Below are positions 1-9,451 of a stretch of DNA of 64,000 bases, piece by piece. How positions within the stretch are numbered: the stretch's first letter is position 1; each line of letters begins with the position of its first letter. Where the stretch lies: positions 124,001 to 188,000 of the forward strand of contig JACKIN010000003.1 in the NCBI GenBank assembly GCA_020638495.1, given 5' to 3'. Both the position numbers and the translations under genes were made by a program. Origin of the DNA: Geminicoccaceae bacterium (GTDB taxonomy: Bacteria > Pseudomonadota > Alphaproteobacteria > Geminicoccales > Geminicoccaceae). Below the pieces are notes generated by a model that saw only the letters and a program-made list of their open reading frames with translations, searched no databases and had not been told where the DNA came from.

Positions 1-1273
<1,273 letters not shown>

Positions 1274-1701
1274 GGCGTTCTCCCATTCCCGTTGCTCGAC
1301 CGACCAGATTGCGGCCGGTTATACGCGCGCCGGGCCGCGGCCGAAAGGTGTCCGGCTGTCGCGCGCCGGCTCGCCCGATGCGGCCGCGCGCCGCGCCGGC
1401 GGCAGCGCCGATGCGGCAATGTCATCGCCACGAACGGCAAGTCGATCGCCGGTCTCTTAAACAATTATCTTGATGATTAGCGACAACGTCTGGTCAAAAC
1501 AAAGACAAAAAGAGATCGCCGTTAGTTGTTTCGCTGCCGCGGGGTATGCGCATCACCGCCCGTCCCGACGACCGGGGCGGCCGGTTGTGCTAATGAACCG
1601 TTAAGCTGAGGGCTCGGAACTTCGCCGCAGCAACGCCATATACCAAGACAGACAGGCAGTGCCCGTGCCGACCCGCGGCCGGGCACCGCCAGCAAGCAAG
1701 A
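1274..1701. other. Intergenic region between divergent acnA and eipB
   Basis: About 430 bp without a credible gene; open frames here are antisense shadows of low coding character. The part at 1450-1530 is clearly AT-richer than its surroundings and should hold the acnA promoter. It contains the imperfect dyad AATTATC-TT-GATGATT at 1463-1478. The right half leads into eipB. No tRNA or other structured RNA is recognised. Confidence 0.6.
1463..1478. promoter_or_regulatory. AT-rich imperfect dyad upstream of acnA
   Basis: AATTATC and GATGATT are inverted with one mismatch around a TT centre, about 190 bp upstream of the acnA GTG, in the only AT-rich patch of the region. An operator or promoter element is plausible. 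I cannot assign a regulator: it does not match an Irr ICE box that I recognise. Confidence 0.25.
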
Positions 1702-2514
1702 ATGGGAACGCCGATGTCCACCGTCCGTCGCCTCGCCTGCCTGGTCGTCGGCGCCCTGGCCGCGCTCGGCTCCGCCGCCGCCGACGCCAGGGTGGACCTG
1801 CTGTCGCATCGCGCGGTCTATCGGCTGAGCCTCGCCGACTCCGATCGGTCGATCGGCGTCACCTCGGTGGATGGCGGGCTGGTGCTGGAGTGGCGGGCGT
1901 CCTGCGAGGGCTCGATCAGCAACCAGCGGATCGGCTTCGTCGCCAGCCTCGGCGACGGCCCGGGCTTCGTCTACGACGTGCGCTTCTCGAGCTGGGAATC
2001 GCCGGACAACACGCGGCTGCGCTTCAACGTGCGCTCGTTCGACGATGGTCATCTCTTCGAGGAATATCGCGGCGAGGCAAAGCTGGATGGCAAGGGTGGC
2101 GCCGGTCATGCGTCGTTCGTGGCACCTGCGGACGAGGAGATCGAGCTGCCGCGCGGCACGCTCTTCCCGACCGAGCACATGCGCCGGCTGGTCGAGAGCG
2201 CGGAACGCGGCGACGTGGTGGTCAGCCACGACCTCTTCGACGGCTCCGGGCTCGAGGGCCTGAGTCGGGTGACGGCGGTGATCGGCCGGGCCCAGGCGGC
2301 GGAGCGGCCGTCGCCGGACGATGCCGAGCGGAGCTGGCCGGTCAGCCTCGCCTACTTCACCACCGCCGGCGTCGACGACCTGCCGAGCTTCGAGATCATG
2401 TTCGACCTGACCGAGCGGGGCGTGCTGCACGATCTCGTGCTCGACTACGGCGATTTCGCGCTCAAGGCCGAGATGGAGCAGCTCGAGACCTTCCCCGCCC
2501 CCGACTGCCGATAG
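1702..2514 (+). CDS. eipB: EipB family periplasmic envelope-integrity protein (DUF1849)
   Basis: 270 aa with an N-terminal signal peptide (RR followed by a hydrophobic run, cleavage probably near A-D-A at 27-29). The mature part matches the DUF1849/EipB family, whose Brucella member is a periplasmic beta-spiral protein needed for envelope integrity. The two cysteines outside the signal, C68 (in RASCEGS) and C269 (in PDCR at the C-terminus), fit the conserved EipB disulfide that joins the two ends of the spiral. Start: ATG at 1702 is the first, but ATG at 1714 has GGGA about 7 nt upstream and may be the true start (266 aa). It is convergent with the ROK kinase, 15 bp from its stop. Family assignment is from pattern recognition. 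Confidence 0.82.
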   Translation: MGTPMSTVRRLACLVVGALAALGSAAADARVDLLSHRAVYRLSLADSDRSIGVTSVDGGLVLEWRASCEGSISNQRIGFVASLGDGPGFVYDVRFSSWESPDNTRLRFNVRSFDDGHLFEEYRGEAKLDGKGGAGHASFVAPADEEIELPRGTLFPTEHMRRLVESAERGDVVVSHDLFDGSGLEGLSRVTAVIGRAQAAERPSPDDAERSWPVSLAYFTTAGVDDLPSFEIMFDLTERGVLHDLVLDYGDFALKAEMEQLETFPAPDCR

Positions 2515-2529
2515 ATCGCGGCGCGGCGG

Positions 2530-3438
2530 TCAGGTGAGGTCGCGGCCGAGCCAGGCGGCGCCGCGCACCCCGGAGCTGTCGCCGTGCAGGGGCGGCAGCA
2601 GCCGCGTGTCGACACGGTCCGAGAAAACATAGGCCGGCAGGCGCGGCGGCACCTCGGCGTAGAGCCCGCCGATGTTCGAGACACCGCCACCGAGGACGAT
2701 GACCTCGGGATCGAGAATGTTGATGACGTGGGCCAGCCCGCGGGCGAGGCGGTCGGCGTGGCGGTCGAGGGTCGCGCGCGCAGCGCTTTCGCCAGCGGCA
2801 GCGGCGGCGACGATCCCGGGCCCGCTCAGCGCCTGGCCGGTGACCGCCTCGTGGTCGCGGGCCATGCCCGGGCCGGAGAGCCAGGTCTCGATGCAGCCAT
2901 GCAGGCCGCAATAGCAGGGCGGGCCGGGCCGCTCGTCGTCCCTGGGCCAGGGCAGCGGGTTGTGCCCCCACTCGCCGGCGATCGCGTTGCCGCCGCGCAG
3001 GACCTTGCCGCCGACGACGATGCCGCCGCCGACCCCGGTGCCGAGGATGACCGTGAAGACGATGTCCGCGCCCGCGCCGGCGCCGTCGGTCGCCTCGGAG
3101 AGGGCGAGGCAGTTGGCGTCGTTGGCGAAGGCGACGTCGCGGCCGAGGAGCGCCTGGAAGTCGCGGTCCAGCGGCCGGTCGTTGAGCCAGGTGGAGTTCG
3201 CGTTCTTGATCAGGCCGGTGGCCGGCGAGATGGCGCCCGGGTGGCCGACCCCGACCGTGCCCCTTGCGCCGAGCTCCGCCTCAACTGTCCGGATCATGCC
3301 GGCCATGGCGTCGAGGGTCGCCTGGTAGTCGCCGCGCGGCGACGGCTGGCGGCGCCGGACCACCTCCCTGCCCTCGCCGTCGAGGGCGACGATCTCGATC
3401 TTGGTGCCGCCGAGGTCGATGCCGATGGCGAGTGTCAT
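2530..3438 (-). CDS. ROK family fructokinase (Mak-like)
   Basis: 302 aa ATP-dependent sugar kinase, probably phosphorylating fructose or a related hexose in the cytoplasm. Visible motifs are the phosphate-binding GIDLGGTK (6-13), NDAN (106-109, with the likely catalytic Asp), GTGVGGG (133-139), GEWGHN (155-160) and the ROK zinc site CYCGLHGC (175-182) with H159. CxCGxxGCxE followed by TWLSGPG is typical of the fructokinase branch rather than NagK. The ATG at 3438 has a strong GGGGGA 4-5 nt upstream; a longer frame back to 3636 only adds low-complexity shadow sequence. Downstream gene of a pair with the OmpA-like gene, with a hairpin between them. Confidence 0.88.
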   Translation of the reverse strand: MTLAIGIDLGGTKIEIVALDGEGREVVRRRQPSPRGDYQATLDAMAGMIRTVEAELGARGTVGVGHPGAISPATGLIKNANSTWLNDRPLDRDFQALLGRDVAFANDANCLALSEATDGAGAGADIVFTVILGTGVGGGIVVGGKVLRGGNAIAGEWGHNPLPWPRDDERPGPPCYCGLHGCIETWLSGPGMARDHEAVTGQALSGPGIVAAAAAGESAARATLDRHADRLARGLAHVINILDPEVIVLGGGVSNIGGLYAEVPPRLPAYVFSDRVDTRLLPPLHGDSSGVRGAAWLGRDLT

Positions 3439-3454
3439 GCCGTCCCCCCGATCA

Positions 3455-3482
3455 GTGTCGCCGGCCGGGCGACCGGCGACAC
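3455..3482 (-). promoter_or_regulatory. Intercistronic hairpin before the ROK kinase
   Basis: A perfect 10-bp inverted repeat (GTGTCGCCGG / CCGGCGACAC, 8-nt loop) lies in the 92-bp gap between the OmpA-like gene and the fructokinase and ends about 17 nt before the kinase start. There is no T-tract, so it is more likely an mRNA stability or processing element than a terminator. Confidence 0.45.
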
Positions 3483-3530
3483 GAGCATAGGGGGCCGGCA
3501 CCGCCGCGACCAGTCGCGGCGGCTCGCCTG

Positions 3531-4760
3531 CTACGGCAGCACGCGGGCCCGGAGCCGGACCTCGCGGGACGGGTCGTTCTCGATATAATGCTCGTTCAGC
3601 TTCAACTGCCGCGGGCCGGCATTGCTGGTGAGCCATTCGGCGACGCGCTGCAGGCGTCGCTCGGCCATCCAGGCATTGTAGCGCTTGGCCTCGACCGGAT
3701 CGGCATCCCGCACGTCACCGGTGCCGACGGCGGCGGCGAGCTCGATCTCGACCTCGGCATCGAGCGGCAACTGGTCGACGAAGGCCCTGAGGTCGCGGCT
3801 GGCCGAGCCGGAGAAGAAGCTGCTGTTGACGGCGAAGACGATGGCCGGGCCGGGCAGCTCGGCGACCGGTGCGGGCGGCGAGTCGGCTGTGGCGGGCAGC
3901 GGGGCGGCAACCTCGATCGGCTCCGGCTCGGCTGCGGGGGCCACCGGGGCCGGCGCCTCGACGGGTGCCGGCTCCTTCGCCTCGGCCATGACGGCCGGGG
4001 GCTCGATTGCCGGGGCCGGCGGCTCGATTGCCGGGGCCGGGGTAGCAGCCGCGGCGGCGGTCGCCGGCGGCGGCGCTTCGGCGGTGCTCAGCTCGCGCGG
4101 GTCGGTGGTCGCCACACCGTTGGTGGCCACGGTCGACGACTTTTCGGCTGGCGGCGGGCTCTTCGCCGGTGGCTTCACGGGGGCCGGGGCCGCAGCCGCC
4201 GGCGGCGACACCGCGTCGACCACCGGGGCCGCGGCCGCGGCGACCGGCAGGTCGCTCGGCAGGGGCGTGCCCTCGCAGTCGTCACCGACATTGAGCCGGA
4301 AGACCCAGAGCGTGACGCGGGATTCCTTGACCAGGAACTGCCAATCCCAGACGCTCGCCACGGCGGCGAGCTGCATGCCATGGCCGGCGAGCGCCGCCTG
4401 GACGAAATCCGCGCGGGCACGGGCCAGCCGATGGGCGCTCAGCGTGTCGCCGTCACGGTTGAGCCCGGGCTCGACATGGCCGATCGCCTGGGCGGTCAGG
4501 AAGCAGTCGGTCGCCAGCGGCACGAGCAGCGCATCGAGCTCGGCCGCGGCTTCGGCATCCAGCTCGCCGCTGCCGGTGGCGAAGGGGATGGTGTGGACGC
4601 TGACCTGGGCGATTCGCCCGTCCTTGAGGATCAGGGGCGTCGGCTCGCTGAGCAGGTCGTCGATGGCGAGAGCGGCCCTGGTCAGCGCCGTGCAGGCGAG
4701 GAAGGCGGCGAGGCCGACGATGCAACGATTGCCTAAACGCGAAACGGCGCTCTGAGCCAC
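3531..4760 (-). CDS. Exported protein with two OmpA-like domains joined by a Pro/Ala linker
   Basis: 409 aa. Residues 1-32 form a signal peptide. Residues about 48-125 resemble an OmpA/MotB peptidoglycan-binding domain: a beta-strand ending in FATGSGELD, then GHVEP..N...LSAHRLARARADFV. Residues about 170-300 are a long Pro/Ala/Glu linker that includes the duplicated unit PAPAIEP. Residues about 305-405 look like a second, degenerate OmpA-like domain (IVFAVNSSFFS, then AKRYNAWMAERRLQRVAEWL). The protein should be periplasmic and could bind peptidoglycan, but both domains are divergent. The start is GTG at 4760 with GGAGA about 8 nt upstream. I do not recognise a named family. Confidence 0.7.
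   Translation of the reverse strand: MAQSAVSRLGNRCIVGLAAFLACTALTRAALAIDDLLSEPTPLILKDGRIAQVSVHTIPFATGSGELDAEAAAELDALLVPLATDCFLTAQAIGHVEPGLNRDGDTLSAHRLARARADFVQAALAGHGMQLAAVASVWDWQFLVKESRVTLWVFRLNVGDDCEGTPLPSDLPVAAAAAPVVDAVSPPAAAAPAPVKPPAKSPPPAEKSSTVATNGVATTDPRELSTAEAPPPATAAAAATPAPAIEPPAPAIEPPAVMAEAKEPAPVEAPAPVAPAAEPEPIEVAAPLPATADSPPAPVAELPGPAIVFAVNSSFFSGSASRDLRAFVDQLPLDAEVEIELAAAVGTGDVRDADPVEAKRYNAWMAERRLQRVAEWLTSNAGPRQLKLNEHYIENDPSREVRLRARVLP
3999..4040 (-). repeat. 21-bp tandem duplication in the OmpA-like linker
   Basis: Two adjacent copies of a 21-bp unit containing GGCTCGATTGCCGGGGCCG encode PAPAIEP twice. The copies are nearly identical at DNA level, which suggests a recent slippage event and a length-variable linker. 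Confidence 0.7.
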
Positions 4761-4894
4761 GGGCGATGTCTCCAGGCTTCACGACCGGCCACGCGGCGGC
4801 GACGCCGCACCGCACCGGCCAGCACAATGGCGAACCGGGCCGGATACTACCTGTGGTAGATCGAAATGCCTAGAGACTTTCGACTTGAGCGAGC

Positions 4895-4918
4895 AAAAAC
4901 CCGCCGGCGAGCGGCGGG
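4895..4918 (-). terminator. Rho-independent terminator of rpmG
   Basis: On the minus strand a 7-bp G/C stem (CCCGCCG / CGGCGGG, 5-nt loop) is followed by five T residues. It lies about 60 bp downstream of the rpmG stop. Confidence 0.85.
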
Positions 4919-4941
4919 CTCGCGTGCCGAGCTGCAGCACC

Positions 4942-4971
4942 GCCATGCGCGAAGCGAAGGCCGCGCATGGC
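4942..4971. repeat. Inverted repeat just downstream of rpmG
   Basis: GCCATGCGCG and CGCGCATGGC form a perfect 10-bp stem with a 10-nt loop immediately after the rpmG stop and before the T-tract terminator. It may stabilise the transcript 3' end. Confidence 0.5.
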
Positions 4972-4979
4972 CCTGGTCG

Positions 4980-5147
4980 CTACTTGATCTTGGATTCCTT
5001 GAACTCGACATGCTTGCGGGCACGCGGGTCGTACTTCTTGAGCACGAGCTTCTCGGTGGTGGTGCGGGTGTTCTTCCTGGTCGTGTAGAAGAACCCGGTA
5101 CCGGCCGAGCTCACGAGCTTGATCAGCACGGTGGACGGCTTGGCCAT
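4980..5147 (-). CDS. rpmG: 50S ribosomal protein L33
   Basis: 55 aa basic protein of the large subunit. MAKPSTVLIKLVSSAGTGFF, then TRKNTRTTTEKLVLKKYDP and the Lys-rich end (..FKESKIK) are typical of L33. It has no cysteines, so it is the zinc-independent C-minus type. The upstream frame extension to 5303 is not coding-like, and ATG at 5147 gives the standard length. It stands alone with its own terminator; L33 is often separate from L28 in alphaproteobacteria. Confidence 0.96.
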   Translation of the reverse strand: MAKPSTVLIKLVSSAGTGFFYTTRKNTRTTTEKLVLKKYDPRARKHVEFKESKIK

Positions 5148-5239
5148 CGCTGGATCCTCGAAAACTGGAATGCGGGAGCCCGAAAGATCGGGGATGGGCG
5201 CCGTCCTGTCAAGATCGGCGGCGTTGCAGAAGCCGGCAC

Positions 5240-6271
5240 TCAGGGCCGCAGCTCGTTGCCCACGCCCCGGTTGACGAACTCCAGCGTATAGCCGGCGCGC
5301 CACGGCAGGTCCGGCTCGACGATGCCCCAGTCGACCGCCTGCAAAAAGAAGCTCTCCCAGCGTGCGTCGGTCATCGCACCCACGCCGAGCTCCAGCGCAT
5401 CGCCGGAATCGACGATGCCATAGGCCTTCATGGCGTCGATCGAGTAGGCGATCTGCTCCGGCGTCATGTCGGGATTGGCCGCGAGGATCAGCGCGTTGCC
5501 CGGCCCGGGGTCGCCATAGAGATAGTCCATCCAGCCGAGGATCGAGGCGTCGACGAAGGCCTGGACGATTTCCGGGCGCTGCTCCACCAGCTCCTGGCGG
5601 GTCTGGATCAGGGTCGAGTAGCTGTCGTAGCCGGCATCGGCGAGGAGCAGGACCACCGGGTCGAAGCCGCCCATCTCCCTGATGGCGAAGGGCTCGGCGG
5701 TGACATAGCCCTGCTGCACGGCATCCGGGTTGGCGATGAACGGCGCCGGGTTGAAGGTGTAGGGCCGGATCTGCGCGTCATCCAGGCCGTAGGTGCCCTT
5801 CAACCAGGGCCAGAAGGTGAGCTGGCCGAAAGGGGCGATCAGGAGCGTGCGGCCGGCGAGGTCGTCGAGGTCGTCGATGCCGACGCCGGGGTGGGCGAGC
5901 AGCGCCTGCGGCTCCTTCTGGAAGATCGCGGCGACGGTCACGACGGGCACGCCCTCGCGCAGGAAATCGAACTGCCCGAACATGTTGCCGCCCATGTAGA
6001 AGTCGAGCCGCCCGGCGGCGATGAGCTGGCGGTGGTTCACCTGCGGCCCGCCTTCACGGATCTCCACGTCGAGCCCGCGCTCGGCGTAAAGGCCGGTTGC
6101 CAGCGCCTGGTAGAAGCCGCCATGCTCCGCCTGGGCCCGCCAGTTGGTGCCGAAGACGACCTTCTCGGCGGCGGGTGCCGGCGCCGGCAGGCAGGTCAGC
6201 AGCGCAGCCAGACCGGCCAGCACCCGGCTTGTCGTCCGCCTGTTCAGGGGCATCGATCCCGTCCGTGTCAT
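5240..6271 (-). CDS. ABC transporter substrate-binding protein, NMT1/THI5-like
   Basis: 343 aa periplasmic binding protein. A signal peptide covers about residues 1-36 (RR..SR, hydrophobic core, then APAPAAE). The mature start VVFGTNWRAQAEHGGFYQA and GLYAERGLDVEIREGGPQ fit the THI5/NMT1 fold used for thiamine-pyrimidine precursors, riboflavin or sulfonates. The AEHGGFYQA block is nearest to ThiY/RibY-like proteins. The ATG at 6271 has AAGGA 6 nt upstream; a second ATG six codons later is possible. It follows the GNAT gene by 40 bp on the same strand. No permease or ATPase gene is next to it, so it is an orphan here and its ligand is not determined. Confidence 0.85.
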   Translation of the reverse strand: MTRTGSMPLNRRTTSRVLAGLAALLTCLPAPAPAAEKVVFGTNWRAQAEHGGFYQALATGLYAERGLDVEIREGGPQVNHRQLIAAGRLDFYMGGNMFGQFDFLREGVPVVTVAAIFQKEPQALLAHPGVGIDDLDDLAGRTLLIAPFGQLTFWPWLKGTYGLDDAQIRPYTFNPAPFIANPDAVQQGYVTAEPFAIREMGGFDPVVLLLADAGYDSYSTLIQTRQELVEQRPEIVQAFVDASILGWMDYLYGDPGPGNALILAANPDMTPEQIAYSIDAMKAYGIVDSGDALELGVGAMTDARWESFFLQAVDWGIVEPDLPWRAGYTLEFVNRGVGNELRP

Positions 6272-6311
6272 GGGGCGTCCTTGATGAGCGTGGCGCAGCG
6301 GCCGGTCGGCT

Positions 6312-7091
6312 TCAAGCGTCCGGCCGCGAATAGTCGAGCTGATGGCCGACCGGGCGAAACCCGAGACGAGCGTAGAGGGCCCGGGCGGCGTCACCATGGG
6401 CGCCGAGCCAGGCGAATCGGCCGCCGTCGGTGAGGAAGCGGTCGAGCAGGGCCCGGCAGGCAGCCGTGCCGAGGCCGCACCGGCGGTATCCGGGCGCGGT
6501 CCAGACGCCGGCGAGCTCCGCCGCTCGCCCGTTGCCGATGAGGCAGGCGCCCGCCACCGGGTCGCCGTCCATGAGAACGACGGCGACCCGGGTGCGGCCG
6601 GAGCCGAGGTCCTCGACCATCTGCCGCGTCTCGGCGGCACGCGTCGATTCGGTCATGGACTGGCCGAATGCCGCATTGAGGGCGTCGAGCGTGGCGGCGA
6701 CGAGATCGGGCGCGGTTCCCGGCCCGAGCAGCTCCACCTCGCTGGCCGGGGCACCGGTGCCCGGGCGATCCAGGATCATGACGGGCATGCGCTGGCGGCG
6801 GACGAAGCCGGCATCACCGAGCGCCAGTGCCAGATCGGGCCAGCGTTCCTCGATGAATTCGAGGCGGGCGGGGCGGCCGGCCGCCCGAAAGACGCCGTCC
6901 ATGAGCCGGATCGCGGGCGGCCAGTCCGCGGGCCGGGCCACCGGCACGGCGACATTGCGGTAGAAGGGGTCGGGCTGGTGCCAGAGATGCACACGAAAGC
7001 CGCCCGCCTCGACCGGCTCGGCACCGCTGCCGGCCAGGGCGTCGAGAAGCTGGGCCTCGATCGCCGCGGGCCAGTCCACCCGCTCAATCAC
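6312..7091 (-). CDS. GNAT family N-acetyltransferase
   Basis: 259 aa from GTG 7091. The C-terminal half (about 170-255) is a GNAT fold: the acetyl-CoA loop is AGVWTAPGYRRCGLGTAACRALL, followed by ARALYARLGFRPVG. The N-terminal half is a second, divergent GNAT-like domain with no clear acetyl-CoA loop, a layout common in small-molecule or peptide acetyltransferases. The substrate is unknown. The GTG at 7091 overlaps the stop of the TPR-SPOR gene by 8 bp, which suggests translational coupling. A longer alternative from GTG 7139 (275 aa) would overlap by 56 bp. Confidence 0.78.
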   Translation of the reverse strand: MIERVDWPAAIEAQLLDALAGSGAEPVEAGGFRVHLWHQPDPFYRNVAVPVARPADWPPAIRLMDGVFRAAGRPARLEFIEERWPDLALALGDAGFVRRQRMPVMILDRPGTGAPASEVELLGPGTAPDLVAATLDALNAAFGQSMTESTRAAETRQMVEDLGSGRTRVAVVLMDGDPVAGACLIGNGRAAELAGVWTAPGYRRCGLGTAACRALLDRFLTDGGRFAWLGAHGDAARALYARLGFRPVGHQLDYSRPDA

Positions 7092-8220
7092 CCGACTCGA
7101 TGACGGCGCAATACTGGCCGGCAGCGGCGAGTGGCGCACAGGCGGCAGCGGCCTCGGCCCGCGTGGCGAACGGGCCGCCCTCGACGCGGTAGAAGACCCC
7201 CTTGCCCGGGACCTCGACGCGTTGCGGCAGGACCTGGCGGATCCTGGGATCGAGGTCGAGCTCGGTGGCGAGGCGGGTCCATTCCTCGTTCGCCGCGGCC
7301 GGGCTGCGCACCGAAGCGAGATGGATGGCGAAACCCCGGGGAAGCGGCGGCTTCACCGCCGGAACGGCCGCGACCGCGACCTCAGGCGCCGGCTCGGGTA
7401 TTGGCGGCGCGGGCACGGGCACGACGTCGCCGGACGCTGCTGTCGGTGCCGCCTCGGGCGGGCTCGCTGCGACCTCGGGTGCCGCCACCGCTGCCGGGGC
7501 CGGAGCTGGAAGCGGGGTCGAGCCCGGACGCGGCGACGGGCGCAGCTCGAAGCCCAGCGGGTCCGTGCCGGCCGGCGTGCCCCCATCGAGCGCCCTCAGA
7601 TTCTGCGCGATGCGCAGGGTCGACGGGTGGGTCGGCCCCAGCGTGTCCCTGGCGACTCCCTCGGCCCGCTCGAGCAGCGGCCGGGCGCGCTCCGGATGGT
7701 CGGTCGCCACGTAGAGCATGGCCAGGTTGTTGAGGCTCATGGCGACCTGCGGATGGCTGTGACCGTAGGCGTCCTCGAGCAGGCGCAGCGACCGCTTGTA
7801 GAGGCGCTCGGCGTCGTCGTTGCGCCCCTGCGCGCGATGGAGCAAGGCGAGGTTGTTGAGGCTCGCCGCGAGGTTCGGATCGTCCGTGCCGCTCTTCGCC
7901 TCGTCCAGCGCCAGGGCGCGCAGATAGAGGGGCTCGGCCTCGTCGTAGCGGCCGAGCAGCCGGTAGAGCTCGGCCAGGTTGTTCAGGTCGGTCGCCGTCT
8001 CGGGCGCGCCCTCGCCGAAGCGCTCCTCGGACTGATCGAGGGCGGTGACGAAATACGGCAGGGCCTCGGTGTAGCGCCCGGCATAGAAATGCTCGAGCCC
8101 GATGGCATAGGGATCGGGCGGCAGTTGCGCCCGGCCGGTGGCGGGCAGGCCGGCGACCAGCAGCAGCAGGGCCACGCGGACACAGGTCCGAAGCTGCACC
8201 CGCATCGTGCGATGTTCCAT
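7084..8220 (-). CDS. Exported TPR-SPOR protein
   Basis: About 378 aa. The N-terminal signal peptide MRVQLRTCVRVALLLLVAGL is followed by four to five kinesin-light-chain-type TPR units (NNLAELYRLLGRYDEAEPLY, NNLALLHRAQGRNDDAERLY, NNLAMLYVATDHPERARPLL). A long Pro/Ala linker then leads to a C-terminal SPOR domain (FAIHLASVRSPAAANEEW to the end). SPOR domains bind denuded septal glycan, so a periplasmic scaffold acting at division sites is a reasonable inference. Starts at 8232 (GTG), 8220 (ATG) and 8205 (ATG) are all possible; 8205 gives the cleanest signal peptide and has GGAA upstream. It appears to head an operon with the GNAT and binding-protein genes. Confidence 0.8.
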   Translation of the reverse strand: MEHRTMRVQLRTCVRVALLLLVAGLPATGRAQLPPDPYAIGLEHFYAGRYTEALPYFVTALDQSEERFGEGAPETATDLNNLAELYRLLGRYDEAEPLYLRALALDEAKSGTDDPNLAASLNNLALLHRAQGRNDDAERLYKRSLRLLEDAYGHSHPQVAMSLNNLAMLYVATDHPERARPLLERAEGVARDTLGPTHPSTLRIAQNLRALDGGTPAGTDPLGFELRPSPRPGSTPLPAPAPAAVAAPEVAASPPEAAPTAASGDVVPVPAPPIPEPAPEVAVAAVPAVKPPLPRGFAIHLASVRSPAAANEEWTRLATELDLDPRIRQVLPQRVEVPGKGVFYRVEGGPFATRAEAAAACAPLAAAGQYCAVIESGD

Positions 8221-8276
8221 GAGGCCATACACGGGCTCGCTCTTAGAGGCTCGCGGCTACGTCGTCCATGGCTGCG

Positions 8277-9383
8277 TCAGTCGGCGAGCCGGCCGTCGCT
8301 GGAGAGCAGGATCGCGACCGGGCGGGTCGGCTCGAACTTGCTCAGGACGATGGCCAGGAGCGCCGTCAGCGGCACGCAGAGGAACATGCCGGCGACGCCC
8401 CAGATGCTGCCCCAGAGGGTGAGCGAAAGGATGATGACCAGCGGGCTCAGGTTGAGGGTGCGCCCCATGAGCCGCGGCTCGACCAGGTTGCCGAGCACGG
8501 CCTGGATCAGGCTCAGGCACGCGAGCACGAGGAGGAAGATGCCGATATCGCCGAACTGCAGGAGCGTCAGGAGGGTCGGCAGGAGCACGGCGAAGAGCGA
8601 GCCGATGCTGGGAATGAAGTTGAAGAGGAAGATCAGGAGCGCCCAGAAGCTGGCGAAGTCGACCCCGACCGTCGCCAGCACGGCATAGCAGAGGACGGCG
8701 GTGAGCAGGCTGACCAGCGTCTTGATCCAGAGATAGCCCTCGATCCGCCGCTCGATCTCGAGGAGCGACTGCCGCAGGCTCGCGGTGCGCAGAGGGTCGG
8801 TGAAGAGGGCGCCGAGCTTGCGCTGGAAGCTCGACTGCTCGAGCATCAGGAAGGCCACGTAGAGCATGACCAGGCCGGCGCTGCCGACCAGCGAGCCGAG
8901 GCCGGCGGTGAGCGAGCCGAGCAGCCCGACGAGATCAACGCGGCCGACCAACTCGGTGACGGTGGGTGTCCGCTCGATCCCGAAAGCGCCGAGAGCCCGG
9001 GCGATGAGCTGGTTCATGTTGGCCTGGTAGACGGGGGCCGCGGCGCGCACCTGGGCGATGTTGCTGGCGCTGATGCCGATGATCAGCCAGCCGAAATAGA
9101 GCATGGTGAGGACGGCGAGGAGCCGGCAGAGGGCGGGCGGCAGGCGAAGCGCGCCGATGCCGACACGGCCATAGGCACGGCCGATCGCGTTGATCAGCAG
9201 CCAGATGAGCACGGCGATGGCGAGCGGGATGAGGAAGCGGCTGCCGAAGATCAGGACCGACCCGACGAACGCCGAGCCGACCATGAAGCCGATCCACAAG
9301 ACCGGGCGAGCCAGTGCCGTCGCGAGCCCTGCCATGATATCCCCTGGTTCGACCGGTTTGCCGTCGCTGGCGTGATCTGCCAT
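8277..9383 (-). CDS. AI-2E family (PerM-like) transporter
   Basis: 368 aa inner-membrane protein with about eight hydrophobic segments. The block FLFNFIPSIGSLFAVLLPTL and the following VLGNLVEPRLMGRTLNLSP are the signature of the AI-2E/PerM family, which includes TqsA and Na+/H+ antiporter-like members. ATG 9383 (MADHASDG) is chosen; an upstream extension to 9485 would run into the mtnK promoter. It is divergent from mtnK. The transported substrate cannot be inferred. Confidence 0.88.
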   Translation of the reverse strand: MADHASDGKPVEPGDIMAGLATALARPVLWIGFMVGSAFVGSVLIFGSRFLIPLAIAVLIWLLINAIGRAYGRVGIGALRLPPALCRLLAVLTMLYFGWLIIGISASNIAQVRAAAPVYQANMNQLIARALGAFGIERTPTVTELVGRVDLVGLLGSLTAGLGSLVGSAGLVMLYVAFLMLEQSSFQRKLGALFTDPLRTASLRQSLLEIERRIEGYLWIKTLVSLLTAVLCYAVLATVGVDFASFWALLIFLFNFIPSIGSLFAVLLPTLLTLLQFGDIGIFLLVLACLSLIQAVLGNLVEPRLMGRTLNLSPLVIILSLTLWGSIWGVAGMFLCVPLTALLAIVLSKFEPTRPVAILLSSDGRLAD

Positions 9384-9451
9384 AGCACGCCCGCTCGAAA
9401 CATTGGATGCGGCGGCGCGCCTTGTGTCGGCCGCACGAAAGGTGATGCCGA

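Noticed and set aside
9340..9365. GGTTCGACC sequence resembling a tRNA T-arm
   Set aside because: It lies within the AI-2E transporter gene and no acceptor stem or anticodon arm can be folded around it.
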